The translations under genes and the position numbers were made by a program. The notes under the pieces are model-generated. The model saw only the letters and a program-made list of their open reading frames with translations. It ran no database searches and had not been told where the DNA came from. Positions 25,551 through 35,672 of a DNA stretch of 38,493 nucleotides are shown in pieces (the stretch's first letter is position 1; every line of letters starts with the position of its first letter). This stretch comes from Hyphomicrobiales bacterium (lineage in GTDB: Bacteria; Pseudomonadota; Alphaproteobacteria; Rhizobiales; Beijerinckiaceae), in NCBI GenBank assembly GCA_947455995.1, contig CANGQA010000018.1, positions 1-38,493 on the forward strand. Reading direction: 5' to 3'.

Positions 25551-27632
25551 TCACAGATCGACCAGTTCACCCGCGAAGGCCGCACGTTCCTGAATAAAGC
25601 TGAATCGGGCTTCAGGCTTGGTGCCCATCAGCCGTTCAACCGAATTGCTGGTGTCGAGCTTCTCATCGGGCAGAATATCAACCCTCAGCAAGACCCGCTT
25701 GGTCGGGTCCATCGTGGTTTCTTTCAGTTGTGCGGGCATCATTTCGCCAAGACCCTTGAAGCGTCCGACCTCGACATTGCTCTTGCCCTTGAAGGTGGTG
25801 GCCAGCAATTTATCTTTATGATCATCGGTTTGCGCATAGATGGTCTTTCCGCCATGGGTCAGACGGTAGAGCGGCGGTACGGCAAGATAGAGATGCCCCT
25901 GGTCGATCAACTTGGGCATTTGCCGATAGAAATAGGTAATCAGCAATGAGGCAATATGGGCGCCGTCGACATCCGCATCGGTCATGATAATGACGCGATC
26001 ATAGCGCAAATCCTCTTCCCGATAGTTTGAACCCATGCCGCAACCCAGAGCCTGCATCAGATCTTGTAATTGCTGATTGGCGACCAGCTTGTCGCGCGTG
26101 GCCGATGCGACGTTGAGAATTTTACCACGAAGCGGCAAAATTGCTTGATTGGAGCGGTTACGCGCTTGTTTGGCCGAGCCACCTGCCGAATCACCTTCGA
26201 CGATAAAAATTTCAGAACCTTTCATGCCGGCATTGGTGCAATCGGCTAATTTGCCGGGCAGGCGCAGCTTGCGTACGGCAGTTTTGCGCAAGACTTCTTT
26301 TTCGGCACGACGGCGCAAGCGGTCATCTGCCCGTTCGATCGCCCAATCAAGCAGCTTGATGGCTTGCGATGGCGAGGCCGCCAACCAATGATCGAAGGCA
26401 TCCCGAATAGCGGCTTCAACAATGCGGCTTGCCTCGGTGGTCGCCAGTTTATCTTTGGTTTGGCCTTGAAATTCCGGCTCACGGATAAAGACAGACAACA
26501 TGCTGGCTGCCGACAGCATCACATCATCGGAGGTGATGCTGGCTGCCCGCTTTTGCTGCCCAATCCGTTCGGCGTGGTCACGCAGGCCGCGCAGCAAAGC
26601 GATCCTGAGACCCTGCTCATGGGTACCGCCTTCCGGCGTCGGAATGGTGTTGCAATAGGAATGGCTGAAGCCGTCCTCGCCATCGCCAAGCCATGCGAGA
26701 GCCCATTCGAGCGAGCCGTGACCACCGGTCTTTTCGATTTTGCCGGAGAAAATCTGTTCGACAACCAGATTTTTGCCCTCGATCTCGGTCGCCAGATAGT
26801 CGCGTAGACCGCCGGGGAAGCGGAATACCGCCTGGGCAGGCACATCGGTGCCCGCCACGCGGGCCGGATCACACGACCAGCGGATTTCGACCCCGCCGAA
26901 CAGATAGGCTTTGGAGCGGGCCATACGAAACAAACGCCCGGGATTGAATGTGCTGTGTTCTCCAAAAATCTGATTGTCTGGCTTGAAACGCACTTTGGTG
27001 CCGCGGCGATTGGCGACGCGGCCTACTGCTTCCACCGGACCTTGGGCATGGCCCCGCGAAAACACCTGCCGATAAAGTTGCTGTCCGCGCGCCACTTCGA
27101 CTTCGCACAATTCCGATAGGGCATTGACGACCGAAATGCCGACACCATGTAAGCCGCCGGATGTCTCATACACCTTGGAATCGAATTTTCCGCCTGCATG
27201 CAGCGTGGTCATGATGACTTCAAGCGCTGATTTGTCAGGGAATTTGGGATGCGGATCAATCGGAATCCCGCGTCCGTTATCGGACACCGACAGGAAACCG
27301 TCTGCATCGAATTCAACGGTGATCACATTGGCATGCCCAGCCACGGCCTCATCCATCGAATTGTCGATGACTTCTGCAAAGAGATGATGCAGAGCTTTTT
27401 CGTCGGTGCCGCCGATATACATGCCCGGGCGGCGCCGGACCGGCTCCAAACCTTCCAGAACTTCAATGGCAGAAGCGGTATAGCCCATTTCTCCGGGGGT
27501 ACCGCCAACGGGTGCCGCGTTCGACTTGGTTGCAGGTTTACTGGTTTGCTTGCTGTCGGCAGGGGTGGCCTGAGAAGTAGCACCAGAGCGGGGAGCCGCA
27601 CCTGTGCCAAAAAGATCATCATTGCCTGACAT
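25551..27632 (-). CDS. parE: DNA topoisomerase IV subunit B
   Basis: ATPase subunit of topoisomerase IV, which unlinks daughter chromosomes. The 693-aa product has a non-conserved 45-residue start, then the GHKL ATPase domain (PGMYIGG, EVIDNSMDEA, DNGRGIP, GGLHGVGISVVNALS), transducer, and Toprim domain with VEGDSAGGSAKQAR and the metal DxD in TDADVDGAHI. PGMYIGGTDEKALHHL and the short C-terminus without the GyrB tail insert favour ParE over GyrB. It is downstream of glnA, separated by a clear terminator, so transcribed independently. Confidence 0.95.
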   Translation of the reverse strand: MSGNDDLFGTGAAPRSGATSQATPADSKQTSKPATKSNAAPVGGTPGEMGYTASAIEVLEGLEPVRRRPGMYIGGTDEKALHHLFAEVIDNSMDEAVAGHANVITVEFDADGFLSVSDNGRGIPIDPHPKFPDKSALEVIMTTLHAGGKFDSKVYETSGGLHGVGISVVNALSELCEVEVARGQQLYRQVFSRGHAQGPVEAVGRVANRRGTKVRFKPDNQIFGEHSTFNPGRLFRMARSKAYLFGGVEIRWSCDPARVAGTDVPAQAVFRFPGGLRDYLATEIEGKNLVVEQIFSGKIEKTGGHGSLEWALAWLGDGEDGFSHSYCNTIPTPEGGTHEQGLRIALLRGLRDHAERIGQQKRAASITSDDVMLSAASMLSVFIREPEFQGQTKDKLATTEASRIVEAAIRDAFDHWLAASPSQAIKLLDWAIERADDRLRRRAEKEVLRKTAVRKLRLPGKLADCTNAGMKGSEIFIVEGDSAGGSAKQARNRSNQAILPLRGKILNVASATRDKLVANQQLQDLMQALGCGMGSNYREEDLRYDRVIIMTDADVDGAHIASLLITYFYRQMPKLIDQGHLYLAVPPLYRLTHGGKTIYAQTDDHKDKLLATTFKGKSNVEVGRFKGLGEMMPAQLKETTMDPTKRVLLRVDILPDEKLDTSNSVERLMGTKPEARFSFIQERAAFAGELVDL

Positions 27633-27815
27633 GAGAGCCCTTGGTTATCAAACTGATTCGCACTGGCGGCATTATGCACATCCGCATGGTGAAAGGGAAC
27701 GGATCATAAACATAGGGCGCCCAGTTTTACACGGCTTTCTCAAAAATCTTTCCTGCGTTAGATCAATGTCCAGCTTTAACCCGTTCAATTTATTGCAATA
27801 AAAATCAGTCACAAA

Positions 27816-27842
27816 AAAAGTCGGGCATTGAGCCCGACTTTT
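27816..27842 (-). terminator. glnA terminator
   Basis: On the minus strand AAAAGTCGGGC, a 5-base loop and GCCCGACTTTT form an 11-bp stem followed by a T run, 33 bases after the glnA stop. It is a strong intrinsic terminator for glnB-glnA. Confidence 0.9.
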
Positions 27843-27875
27843 CTTCATCAGTGTTCGGCCAGAAGACCTGTCCGA

Positions 27876-29285
27876 TCAATAGGAATAGTACATGGTGAAT
27901 TCAACAGGATGCGGAGCCATTTCGAACCGCATCACGTCCTGCATCTTCAGCTCGATATAGCTGTCGATGAAGTCGTCGTTGAACACGCCGCCAGCCTTCA
28001 GGAATCCACGATCCTTGTCGAGGCTTGACAGTGCTTCACGCAGAGAGCCGCACACGGTCGGGATTTTCTTCAATTCGCGTGGTGGCAAATCGTACAGATC
28101 CTTGTCCATTGCTGCACCTGGATCGATCTTGTTCTGGATCCCGTCAAGACCAGCCATCAACATTGCCGCGAAAGCCAGATAGGGGTTGGCCATCGGATCA
28201 GGGAAACGCACTTCAACGCGCTTTGCCTTTGGATTGTTGGTGTATGGAATACGGCAGGATGCCGAACGATTGCGCGATGAATAAGCCAACAACACAGGGG
28301 CTTCATAACCGGGAACCAGACGCTTGTAGCTGTTGGTCGATGGGTTGGTGAAGGCGTTCAAGGCTTTGGCGTGCTTGATAATGCCGCCGATGTAATACAG
28401 GCATTCCTGGCTGAGATCGGCATATTTGTTGCCAGCCATGATTGGCTTGCCAGCCTTCCAGATCGACTGATGGACGTGCATGCCAGAACCATTGTCACCA
28501 AATACCGGCTTCGGCATGAAGGTGGCTGTCTTGCCGTAGCTGGCAGCAACATTATGGATGGCATATTTGTAGATCTGCATGTGATCGGCGATTTCGGTCA
28601 ATGTGCCGAATTTCATGCCGAGTTCATGCTGAGCCGAAGCCACTTCGTGATGGTGCTTTTCAACCTTCACGCCCATTGCTGCCATGGCTGCCAGCATTTC
28701 GCCGCGCATATCCTGAGCCGTATCCTGGGGAGGAACGGGGAAGTAACCGCCCTTGGTGGCGACGCGGTGACCGAGATTGCCGCCTTCATATTCGGTGTCG
28801 CCATTGATCGGAAGTTCGGCAGCATCGAGCTTGAAACCGCTGTTGTAAGGATCGGAAGAGAAGCGCACGTCATCGAATACAAAGAATTCGGCTTCAGGAC
28901 CCACATAGATCGCATCGCCGATGCCGGTCGATTTTAGATAGGCTTCAGCCTTTTTGGCCATGCCGCGCGGATCGCGCTCGTAAGGCTGGCCGGTTGTCGG
29001 CTCCAGAACGTCGCAGACGATCGACAGGGTTGGTGCCGCAAAGAAAGGATCGAGTGTGGCAGTTGTTGGATCTGGCATCAGGCACATGTCGGATTCATTG
29101 ATGGCCTTCCAGCCAGCAATGGATGAGCCGTCGAACATGGTGCCTTCAGCAAAAATTTCTTCATCGATCATCGAGATGTCGAATGTCACGTGCTGCCATT
29201 TGCCGCGTGGATCAGTGAAGCGGAAATCGACGTATTTAATATCATTGTCGCTGATATACTTCAGGACGTCCTTGGCGGTCTTCAT
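27876..29285 (-). CDS. glnA: Type I glutamine synthetase
   Basis: Makes glutamine from glutamate, ammonia and ATP; a dodecameric cytosolic enzyme central to nitrogen assimilation. The 469-aa product has the N-terminal [12 protein letters not shown] segment, [10 protein letters not shown], the ATP-site [10 protein letters not shown], and the C-terminal NRSASCRIP and VEVRFPDP blocks. Y398 in KDLYDLPP is the adenylylation site, so it is the GSI-beta type turned off by GlnE. GAGGAAGACACTG precedes ATG 29285. It follows glnB by 74 bases in an operon ended by the terminator at 27816-27842. Confidence 0.98.
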   Translation of the reverse strand: MKTAKDVLKYISDNDIKYVDFRFTDPRGKWQHVTFDISMIDEEIFAEGTMFDGSSIAGWKAINESDMCLMPDPTTATLDPFFAAPTLSIVCDVLEPTTGQPYERDPRGMAKKAEAYLKSTGIGDAIYVGPEAEFFVFDDVRFSSDPYNSGFKLDAAELPINGDTEYEGGNLGHRVATKGGYFPVPPQDTAQDMRGEMLAAMAAMGVKVEKHHHEVASAQHELGMKFGTLTEIADHMQIYKYAIHNVAASYGKTATFMPKPVFGDNGSGMHVHQSIWKAGKPIMAGNKYADLSQECLYYIGGIIKHAKALNAFTNPSTNSYKRLVPGYEAPVLLAYSSRNRSASCRIPYTNNPKAKRVEVRFPDPMANPYLAFAAMLMAGLDGIQNKIDPGAAMDKDLYDLPPRELKKIPTVCGSLREALSSLDKDRGFLKAGGVFNDDFIDSYIELKMQDVMRFEMAPHPVEFTMYYSY

Positions 29286-29359
29286 CAGTGTCTTCCTCGT
29301 TTGAGCAGTGGCGCGACCAAGCGCCGTTGGGATGAGTGACGGTTTAGAGCGGGGCCAGA

Positions 29360-29767
<408 letters not shown>

Positions 29768-29779
29768 TTAACATTATAT

Positions 29780-29794
29780 TGAAACAAATTGCCA
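29780..29794 (-). promoter_or_regulatory. Degenerate sigma-54-like element upstream of glnB
   Basis: The minus strand reads TGGCAATTTGTTTCA. Consensus is TGGCAC-N5-TTGCA: the -24 GG is present and spacing is right, but the -12 GC has become TC. glnB-glnA is often sigma-54/NtrC controlled in rhizobia, which is the only reason to list it. No NtrC dyad was recognised nearby. Confidence 0.2.
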
Positions 29795-29936
29795 CGGTGT
29801 AGTGTATTCCATTGCGAACGCCTTGGGCAGTAATTGAATAAAATTTAGGCAAATGCCTTTTTATCGCTCCTTTTTTGTCCAGAGAACGGTCAAGAAAGGA
29901 GCAACTCTAGGTTGTTTTGCCCCGAAATGAGGTCAA

Positions 29937-31457
29937 ATGCATCGTTTGTTGACCCCCAAAGAGATGGATCATGCCGATCGTTTAACGGGTGATTCCGGGA
30001 CATCTGTTTTGACCCTTATGGAACGGGCTGGACGGGCTGTGGCCGATCAGGCGATGCGGCTCTGTCTACGTGCGGGGCGGATTATCTTGCTGTGCGGTCC
30101 GGGTAACAATGGCGGCGATGGCTTTGTTGCTGCTTATATTTTGGCCGGTCGCGGTTATGCCGTTGATGTCGCAACGCTCAATGGACTTTTGCCCGTCTCT
30201 GGACCTGCCGGGGCCGTGGCGCGTTGCTGGAAAGGAAATGTGCTTCCGTTTTCAACCCTTGTATTCGATCATTATGATCTCTGTGTGGACGCGGTTTTTG
30301 GATCCGGATTGACGCGGGACGTCTCCGGAGAGGCTGCAGCCTGCCTGCAACGTCTCTCGCAGTCGGGTTTGAAAAATTTAGCTGTGGATGTTCCATCTGG
30401 CCTCGACGGTGAAAGTGGTCGGGTTCGCGGATTTGCAGCTCGAGCTGATCTGACGGTTACCTTTTTCCGGCAAAAGCCTGCTCATTTTCTCCAACCCGGC
30501 CGCACCCTTTGCGGCGAGGTCGTGGTCGCCGATATCGGCATCGATTCGTCTTGTCTGGCGGAGATTGCGCCGGAAACCATGATCAATCTGCCCGCTCTTT
30601 GGTACCAATTTATCCCACTGCCTGGCACCACCAGCCATAAATACCAGCGCGGTTCGGTCCTGGTTCTGTCCAACAGGCTTGAATATAGCGGGGCGTCCCG
30701 TTTGGCCGCCAAAGCGGCCTTGCGGGCAGGAGCGGGGCTTGTCACTATGGCCACACCCGTTGATGCGATGACAGCGCATGCCGCGTCATCCGATGCCATT
30801 ATGCTTCGCCGTTGCGATACATTGCAGGATTTTACCCATTTGATAGCCGATACCAGACGCAATGCGCTGGTGATCGGCCCTGGTTTGGCGGTTGAGGGTG
30901 AGGATGCAGACACCACGCGTTCGCAAGTTCTGTTGGGTATCGGGGCCAAACGTGCGCTGGTGCTGGATGCCAGCGCGCTGACAGTCTTTGCGGGCAGGGG
31001 GCAAGAACTGGTGGATATGGTCGCGCAAAGCCATTACCGGATTGGCTACGAGCCGATAGTGACCCCGCACGAGGGCGAATTTGCACATTTATCGCGGGGT
31101 TTAAAAGGCTTTGAGCCTCACGAATCCAAATGCGAGCGGGCACGCTCGCTGTCGCGCCTGCTGGGTTGTGTTGTGGTCTATAAGGGAGCAGACACCGTTA
31201 TCGCTTCACCTGACGGCCGGGCCGCAATCAATGCCAATGGCACATCATGGCTGTCGACAGCCGGATCCGGCGATGTGCTGAGCGGGCTTGTCGCTGCGTT
31301 GTGTGCCGGGGGCATGCCCAGTTTCGAGGCGGCCTGCATGGCCGTCTGGTGCCATGCGCAAGCAGGGCAAAACCTCGGCTCTTATTTTACTGCGGACGAT
31401 TTGCCGCATGCCGTTTCTCAGGTTTTGCGGGAATTGCTGGAGGGGCATCCCGGCTGA
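29937..31457 (+). CDS. nnrDE: Bifunctional NAD(P)HX epimerase / dehydratase
   Basis: Metabolite-repair enzyme that restores damaged (hydrated) NADH and NADPH: the N-terminal YjeF_N domain epimerises NAD(P)HX, and the C-terminal ribokinase-like domain dehydrates it using ADP or ATP. The 506-aa product shows GPGNNGGDG (residues 54-62) and PSGLDGESG in the first half. In the second half it shows KYQRGSVLVLS, GPGLAV, TPHEGEFAHL and the catalytic-loop GSGDVLSG (443-450). GAGG lies 5 bases before ATG 29937. It is divergent from glnB and upstream of tRNA-Leu; the glnB-nnrDE adjacency recurs in Hyphomicrobiales. Confidence 0.95.
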   Translation: MHRLLTPKEMDHADRLTGDSGTSVLTLMERAGRAVADQAMRLCLRAGRIILLCGPGNNGGDGFVAAYILAGRGYAVDVATLNGLLPVSGPAGAVARCWKGNVLPFSTLVFDHYDLCVDAVFGSGLTRDVSGEAAACLQRLSQSGLKNLAVDVPSGLDGESGRVRGFAARADLTVTFFRQKPAHFLQPGRTLCGEVVVADIGIDSSCLAEIAPETMINLPALWYQFIPLPGTTSHKYQRGSVLVLSNRLEYSGASRLAAKAALRAGAGLVTMATPVDAMTAHAASSDAIMLRRCDTLQDFTHLIADTRRNALVIGPGLAVEGEDADTTRSQVLLGIGAKRALVLDASALTVFAGRGQELVDMVAQSHYRIGYEPIVTPHEGEFAHLSRGLKGFEPHESKCERARSLSRLLGCVVVYKGADTVIASPDGRAAINANGTSWLSTAGSGDVLSGLVAALCAGGMPSFEAACMAVWCHAQAGQNLGSYFTADDLPHAVSQVLRELLEGHPG

Positions 31458-31492
31458 TTCTGGGACGGGCTCTTATTTTTTAGCAGAAATTG

Positions 31493-31519
31493 GCCCCAAA
31501 TCACGTTTTTTGGGGCTTT
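31493..31519 (+). terminator. Probable nnrDE terminator
   Basis: GCCCCAAA (31493-31500), an 8-base loop and TTTGGGGC (31509-31516) form a perfect 8-bp stem followed by TTT, 35 bases after the stop. The T tract is short, so confidence is moderate. Confidence 0.5.
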
Positions 31520-31550
31520 CAGGTGAATTATCATCAATATGTCACTTTTC

Positions 31551-31580
31551 TTGTGGCGCGATGCGCGCAAGATGCTATAG
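31551..31580 (+). promoter_or_regulatory. Candidate tRNA-Leu promoter
   Basis: TTGTGG (31551-31556), 18 bases, CTATAG (31575-31580) resembles the alphaproteobacterial housekeeping pattern (TTGAC, CTATAT) and would start about 65 bases before the tRNA. Confidence 0.35.
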
Positions 31581-31650
31581 ACGCCCATTCATGATTTTGC
31601 GGACGCTTCAGCGTCTGCTTCGTTATGATCACGTCGAATGAGCTGGAAGT

Positions 31651-31735
31651 GCGGGCGTGGCGGAACTGGTAGACGCGCCGGATTTAGGTTCCGGTGATGC
31701 AAGTCGTGGGGGTTCGACTCCCTCCGCCCGCACCA
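31651..31735 (+). tRNA. tRNA-Leu (anticodon UAG)
   Basis: An 85-base class II tRNA. GCGGGCG (31651-31657) pairs with CGCCCGC (31725-31731), then discriminator A and encoded CCA (31733-31735). The anticodon stem CCGGA/TCCGG encloses the loop TTTAGGT, so the anticodon is TAG, reading leucine CUA/CUN. A long variable arm (TGATGCAAGTCGT region) and GGTTCGACTCC T-arm fit tRNA-Leu. It lies directly upstream of tig, as in many alphaproteobacteria. Confidence 0.97.
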
Positions 31736-31792
31736 GCTTCTGCCTGTGGCACGACGGCAGTTTTGTCATTATTCTGAGCGAAGGCAAGTAAC

Positions 31793-33271
31793 ATGCAGGT
31801 CAACAACACGCTCTCTGAAGGGCTCAAGCGCGAATTTACCGTTTTCCTCGCTGCGCAGGAGTTGGAAGAGCGCCTCACTGCTGAATTGGCGACGATAAAG
31901 GACCGCGTTAAAATCAACGGTTTCCGTCCCGGTAAGGTTCCTGTTCAGCATCTGCGCCGCGTTTATGGCCGTTCTGTTATGGCTGACGTGATGCAGAATC
32001 TCGTTAATGAAGCCAATCGCAAGATCGTTGAAGACAACGGCTTCCGTCTGGCCATGGAACCCAAGATCGAATTCCCCGAAGACAAGGATGTCGTCGAAGC
32101 CGCTATGGAAGCGCGTGGGAATCTTGAATACAAAATCCAAATCGAAATTCTCCCAACCATCACCTTGCATGATTTTGCCGGTATCGAGCTTAACAAGCAG
32201 GTGGTCGAGCCGACCGAAGCCGAAATCAGCGAAATGCTGACCCAGCTTGCCAGCCAGAACAAGCGTTTTGCTGCCAAAGAAGGCAAGACCGTCAAAGCAG
32301 CCAGCGGTGATCGTCTGGTGATTGATTTTGTTGGCAAGATCGACGATGTGGCTTTTGAAGGCGGTTCTGGCACAGATGTGCCGCTTGAATTGGGCTCCAA
32401 CTCCTTCATTCCTGGTTTTGAGGACCAGCTGGTTGGCACCAAGGTCGGTCAGGACAAGCAGGTTAAAGTTGCCTTCCCCGCTGAATATGGCGCCGCCCAT
32501 CTGGCCGGTAAGGACGCGGTGTTTGATGTCACCGTAAAGGCAATCGAAGCGCCTGTGGATGTGGCCATCGATGACGAATTGGCCAAAGCCTTCGGCATGG
32601 AATCGCTTGATCAGCTGAAAGAGCGTGTGAAAGAAAACATCGCGAATGATTACGCGGTGGCTTCCCATTCCAAGGTTAAAAAGCAGCTTCTTGATGCGCT
32701 AGATAGCCAGTATTCCTTCGATCTGCCTCCCACATTGCTCGAGCAGGAATTCGCAGGTGTCTGGCAACAGGTGCTGTCCGAGCATGAGCAGAGCGGCAAA
32801 ACCTTTGCCGATGACGACACCACCGAAGAAGCTGCCCGTGTCGACTATATGAAGATTGCCGAACGTCGGGTGCGTCTGGGACTGGTCTTGGCCGAAATTG
32901 GCGAGCAGGCCAAGGTATCTATCACCAATGAAGAAGTGTCGCAGGCTGTCATGTCCCGCGCGCAACAGTTCCCTGGTCAGGAACGGATGGTCTGGGATTA
33001 TTACCAGAAGAATCCGCAGGCCCTGAACGAGATTCGTGCGCCATTGTTTGAAGAGAAAGTGGTCACACACATCATCTCGCAGGCCAAAGTGACCGAATCC
33101 AATGTCACCAAGGAAGTGCTTATGGCCGATGACGAGGCCGATGCCCAGGTTAAGAAGGCTAAGCCAGCCAAGGCAAAAGCAGCCAAAGCAAAAGAAGCCA
33201 AGGCAGATGATGCGGCTGGTGAAGCGGCAGAAATTGCAGCAAAACCAAAGACTAAAGCCAAAAAATCCTGA
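31793..33271 (+). CDS. tig: Trigger factor
   Basis: Ribosome-bound chaperone with peptidyl-prolyl isomerase activity, acting on nascent chains. The 492-aa product has the ribosome-docking signature GFRPGKVP (about 43-50), an FKBP-like PPIase domain (about 160-250; GDRLVIDFVGKID, then FEDQLVGTKVGQDKQVKVAFP), and a long helical C-terminal cradle. A low-complexity Lys/Ala tail of about 40 residues (KKAKPAKAKAAKAKEAKA) ends the protein, longer than E. coli Tig (432 aa). GAAGG precedes ATG 31793. It heads the tig-clpP-clpX-lon quality-control series. Confidence 0.97.
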   Translation: MQVNNTLSEGLKREFTVFLAAQELEERLTAELATIKDRVKINGFRPGKVPVQHLRRVYGRSVMADVMQNLVNEANRKIVEDNGFRLAMEPKIEFPEDKDVVEAAMEARGNLEYKIQIEILPTITLHDFAGIELNKQVVEPTEAEISEMLTQLASQNKRFAAKEGKTVKAASGDRLVIDFVGKIDDVAFEGGSGTDVPLELGSNSFIPGFEDQLVGTKVGQDKQVKVAFPAEYGAAHLAGKDAVFDVTVKAIEAPVDVAIDDELAKAFGMESLDQLKERVKENIANDYAVASHSKVKKQLLDALDSQYSFDLPPTLLEQEFAGVWQQVLSEHEQSGKTFADDDTTEEAARVDYMKIAERRVRLGLVLAEIGEQAKVSITNEEVSQAVMSRAQQFPGQERMVWDYYQKNPQALNEIRAPLFEEKVVTHIISQAKVTESNVTKEVLMADDEADAQVKKAKPAKAKAAKAKEAKADDAAGEAAEIAAKPKTKAKKS

Positions 33272-33313
33272 ATGCGGTCAGGCTCTGGCCTGTTGCATTT
33301 GAAAAATAGATGG

Positions 33314-33339
33314 GAATGGACGCTTGAACGTGTCCATTC
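33314..33339. other. Inverted repeat between tig and clpP holding CTTGAA
   Basis: GAATGGAC and GTCCATTC pair around a 10-base centre, GCTTGAACGT. There is no T run, so it is a poor intrinsic terminator. The loop carries the -35-like CTTGAA (33323-33328). Confidence 0.55.
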
Positions 33340-33349
33340 TCCTATTATG
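33323..33349 (+). promoter_or_regulatory. Candidate heat-shock (RpoH-type) promoter of clpP
   Basis: CTTGAA (33323-33328), 12 bases, CCTATTATG (33341-33349). Alphaproteobacterial RpoH promoters typically use CTTGAA with a downstream CYTAT-like element; spacing here is at the short end. It lies about 130 bases upstream of clpP, a gene often under heat-shock control. Confidence 0.35.
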
Positions 33350-33478
33350 TTCAGTCCTGTCCTTGTGGACGTTCGAATGATTCTCGATCTTCGGCGGAAA
33401 TGGAAACAGTGGGTCTTTTGGTCTGCCGGTTCCGTTCCCTGAAGGTTTCATTGCTTTTTATGGTTTGGAACAACACAT

Positions 33479-34099
33479 ATGCGCGATCCCATTGAAACTT
33501 ATAATATGCTTGTCCCGATGGTGGTCGAACAGTCCAATCGTGGCGAACGCGCGTTCGATATTTTCTCGCGCCTGCTGCGCGAACGCATTGTCTTTCTTAC
33601 AGGTCCGGTTGAAGACGGCATGTCGGCGCTGGTTGTTGCGCAATTGTTGTTTCTGGAAGCCGATAACCCCAAAAAAGAAATCTCCCTCTACATCAATTCA
33701 CCCGGCGGTGTTGTGACCGCAGGTCTGGCAATTTATGACACGATGCAGTTCATCCGTCCTCCGGTTTCAACCTTGTGCATCGGTCAGGCGGCTTCGATGG
33801 GCTCTTTGCTGCTTGCTGCCGGTGCGCCTGGTCAGCGTTATGCCTTGCCCAATGCCCGAATCATGGTGCATCAGCCTTCTGCCGGCTATCAGGGGCAGGT
33901 GACTGATATTCTGATTCATGCCCGTGAAGTCGAAAGCTTGAAGGGACGTCTGAACGAGATCTATGTCAAACATACAGGCAAAGAGATTTCTGCGATTGAA
34001 CAGGCCCTTGAACGCGATAATTTCATGACTGCTGAAATGGCCAAAGATTTCGGGATCGTCGACAAGGTGATGGAAACACGTCCGGCTGTAGAGGACTGA
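33479..34099 (+). CDS. clpP: ATP-dependent Clp protease proteolytic subunit
   Basis: Serine protease that forms the tetradecameric chamber used by ClpX and ClpA. The 206-aa product has the catalytic triad S106 (GQAASMGSL), H131 ([13 protein letters not shown]) and D180 (ERDNFM). The start [18 protein letters not shown] is characteristic of alphaproteobacterial ClpP. ATG 33479 follows GGAACAACACAT. It is followed by clpX after 270 bases that contain several inverted repeats, so the two may be separately controlled. Confidence 0.98.
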   Translation: MRDPIETYNMLVPMVVEQSNRGERAFDIFSRLLRERIVFLTGPVEDGMSALVVAQLLFLEADNPKKEISLYINSPGGVVTAGLAIYDTMQFIRPPVSTLCIGQAASMGSLLLAAGAPGQRYALPNARIMVHQPSAGYQGQVTDILIHAREVESLKGRLNEIYVKHTGKEISAIEQALERDNFMTAEMAKDFGIVDKVMETRPAVED

Positions 34100-34123
34100 G
34101 TGAGCGGCAAGATCGGCGTTTAA

Positions 34124-34210
34124 ACCGCATTGATTGCGGTCGGGAGACTTCAAAGAGGCCTCTTCGCCGGATTGACAGGATGAACAGGGCCGCTCTCGAT
34201 CCTGTTCATC
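34124..34210. other. Inverted repeats between clpP and clpX
   Basis: ACCGCA/TGCGGT around TTGAT (34124-34140) lies 24 bases after the clpP stop. A perfect 10-bp repeat GATGAACAGG/CCTGTTCATC with a 12-base loop spans 34179-34210. Neither has a T run; they may stabilise the clpP mRNA 3' end or act in factor-dependent termination. Confidence 0.5.
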
Positions 34211-34369
34211 ATAAAGTTCCGAATGTTTCGGAAATTGTTATCTTCTCTTGCCCCATTGTCGGTATCATGCTTGCATTGTGGTGTTGGTTGGGTTGGAGTT
34301 TGTTTACTCTTATCTGGCATTAAGGTTCTTTCACCATTATGGTGAGGGGACGATTACGGAGGTTAGGTT

Positions 34370-35632
34370 ATGAGCAAGGTCGGCGGTGGGGAAACCAAGT
34401 CTACGCTGTACTGCTCGTTCTGCGGAAAGAGCCAGCACGAAGTCCGCAAGCTGATTGCAGGACCAACCGTTTTCATCTGCGATGAATGCGTCGAATTGTG
34501 CATGGATATCATTCGCGAGGAAAGCAAATCGGCCCTGGTGAAATCGCGCGATGGCGTGCCGACACCCAAGGAAATCCGTAAGGTTCTTGATGATTATGTG
34601 ATCGGGCAGGAGCACGCCAAAAAGGTTCTTTCAGTGGCCGTGCACAACCATTACAAGCGCTTGAACCATTCGACAAAGCATAATGATGTCGAATTGGCGA
34701 AGTCCAATATTTTGCTGATCGGTCCGACCGGATCGGGCAAAACCTTGCTGGCGCAAACGCTCGCTCGTATTCTTGATGTCCCCTTCACCATGGCCGATGC
34801 CACCACTTTGACCGAAGCCGGTTATGTGGGTGAGGATGTCGAAAACATCATTCTGAAGCTGCTACAAGCCTCCGATTACAACGTCGAGCGTGCCCAACGC
34901 GGCATTGTCTATATCGATGAAATCGATAAGATTTCGCGCAAGTCTGACAATCCATCCATTACGCGCGACGTGTCAGGCGAAGGTGTGCAGCAGGCTTTGC
35001 TGAAGATCATGGAAGGCACCGTCGCCTCCGTGCCGCCACAAGGCGGGCGCAAGCATCCCCAGCAGGAGTTTTTGCAGGTTGATACCACAAATATCCTGTT
35101 TATCTGCGGCGGGGCGTTTTCGGGTCTTGAAAAGATCATTTCTGCACGCGGCAAGGGGACGTCTATCGGTTTTAGTGCCAAGGTTGAGGCACCCGACGAT
35201 CGTCGCACGGGGCAGGTGTTCCGTGCCGTCGAACCGGAAGATTTGCTGAAATTCGGCTTGATTCCTGAATTTGTTGGTCGTTTGCCCGTTCTTGCGACGC
35301 TTGAGGATCTCGACGAGCCAGCTTTAAAACAGATCCTGACTGAGCCCAAAAATGCTCTGGTGAAGCAGTATCAGCGTTTGTTCGAGATGGAAGATGTTGA
35401 ACTGACATTCTCTGATGAGGCTGTCGGCCTGATCGCCCGCAAGGCGATCGAGCGCAAGACAGGTGCCCGTGGTTTGCGCGCTATTATGGAAAGCATTCTG
35501 CTCGAAACCATGTATGATTTGCCTGGTCTTGAAGGCTGCGAACAGGTTGTGATCTCGCCGGAAGTGATCGAGGGCAATACCAAGCCGCTCTACATCTATT
35601 CGGAAAAAGCATCCGAAGCCTCCAGTGCATAA
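34370..35632 (+). CDS. clpX: ATP-dependent Clp protease ATP-binding subunit ClpX
   Basis: AAA+ unfoldase that recognises substrates and feeds them to ClpP. The 420-aa product has the N-terminal zinc-binding domain (C15, C18, C37, C40), Walker A GPTGSGKT (118-125), Walker B with D183-E184 in IVYIDEIDK, the pore loop GYVGEDVE, the RKHPQQEF region, sensor elements and the C-terminal [16 protein letters not shown] lies 9 bases before ATG 34370. Its neighbours clpP and lon place it in the standard proteolysis cluster. Confidence 0.98.
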   Translation: MSKVGGGETKSTLYCSFCGKSQHEVRKLIAGPTVFICDECVELCMDIIREESKSALVKSRDGVPTPKEIRKVLDDYVIGQEHAKKVLSVAVHNHYKRLNHSTKHNDVELAKSNILLIGPTGSGKTLLAQTLARILDVPFTMADATTLTEAGYVGEDVENIILKLLQASDYNVERAQRGIVYIDEIDKISRKSDNPSITRDVSGEGVQQALLKIMEGTVASVPPQGGRKHPQQEFLQVDTTNILFICGGAFSGLEKIISARGKGTSIGFSAKVEAPDDRRTGQVFRAVEPEDLLKFGLIPEFVGRLPVLATLEDLDEPALKQILTEPKNALVKQYQRLFEMEDVELTFSDEAVGLIARKAIERKTGARGLRAIMESILLETMYDLPGLEGCEQVVISPEVIEGNTKPLYIYSEKASEASSA

Positions 35633-35650
35633 TCCTCTGTCATAATCCTT

Positions 35651-35672
35651 CGCCGGTGACTTGAAACCGGCG
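35651..35672. other. Inverted repeat between clpX and lon holding CTTGAA
   Basis: CGCCGGT and ACCGGCG form a perfect 7-bp stem around GACTTGAA, 18 bases after the clpX stop, with no T run. The loop carries CTTGAA, as does the inverted repeat upstream of clpP. A weak -10-like CCAAATAG (about 35681) follows at a longer than usual spacing. Confidence 0.5.

Noticed and set aside
29847-29862. AGGCA-TGCCT followed by T run as a terminator upstream of nnrDE
   Set aside because: Stem of only 4-5 bp with a 2-4 base loop, too weak to call.
31769-32668. A 299-codon minus-strand frame
   Set aside because: Antisense of trigger factor.
34240-34262. CCCCAT (in CTTGCCCCATTG) as a heat-shock -10 for clpX
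   Set aside because: No CTTGAA-like -35 at an acceptable distance upstream.
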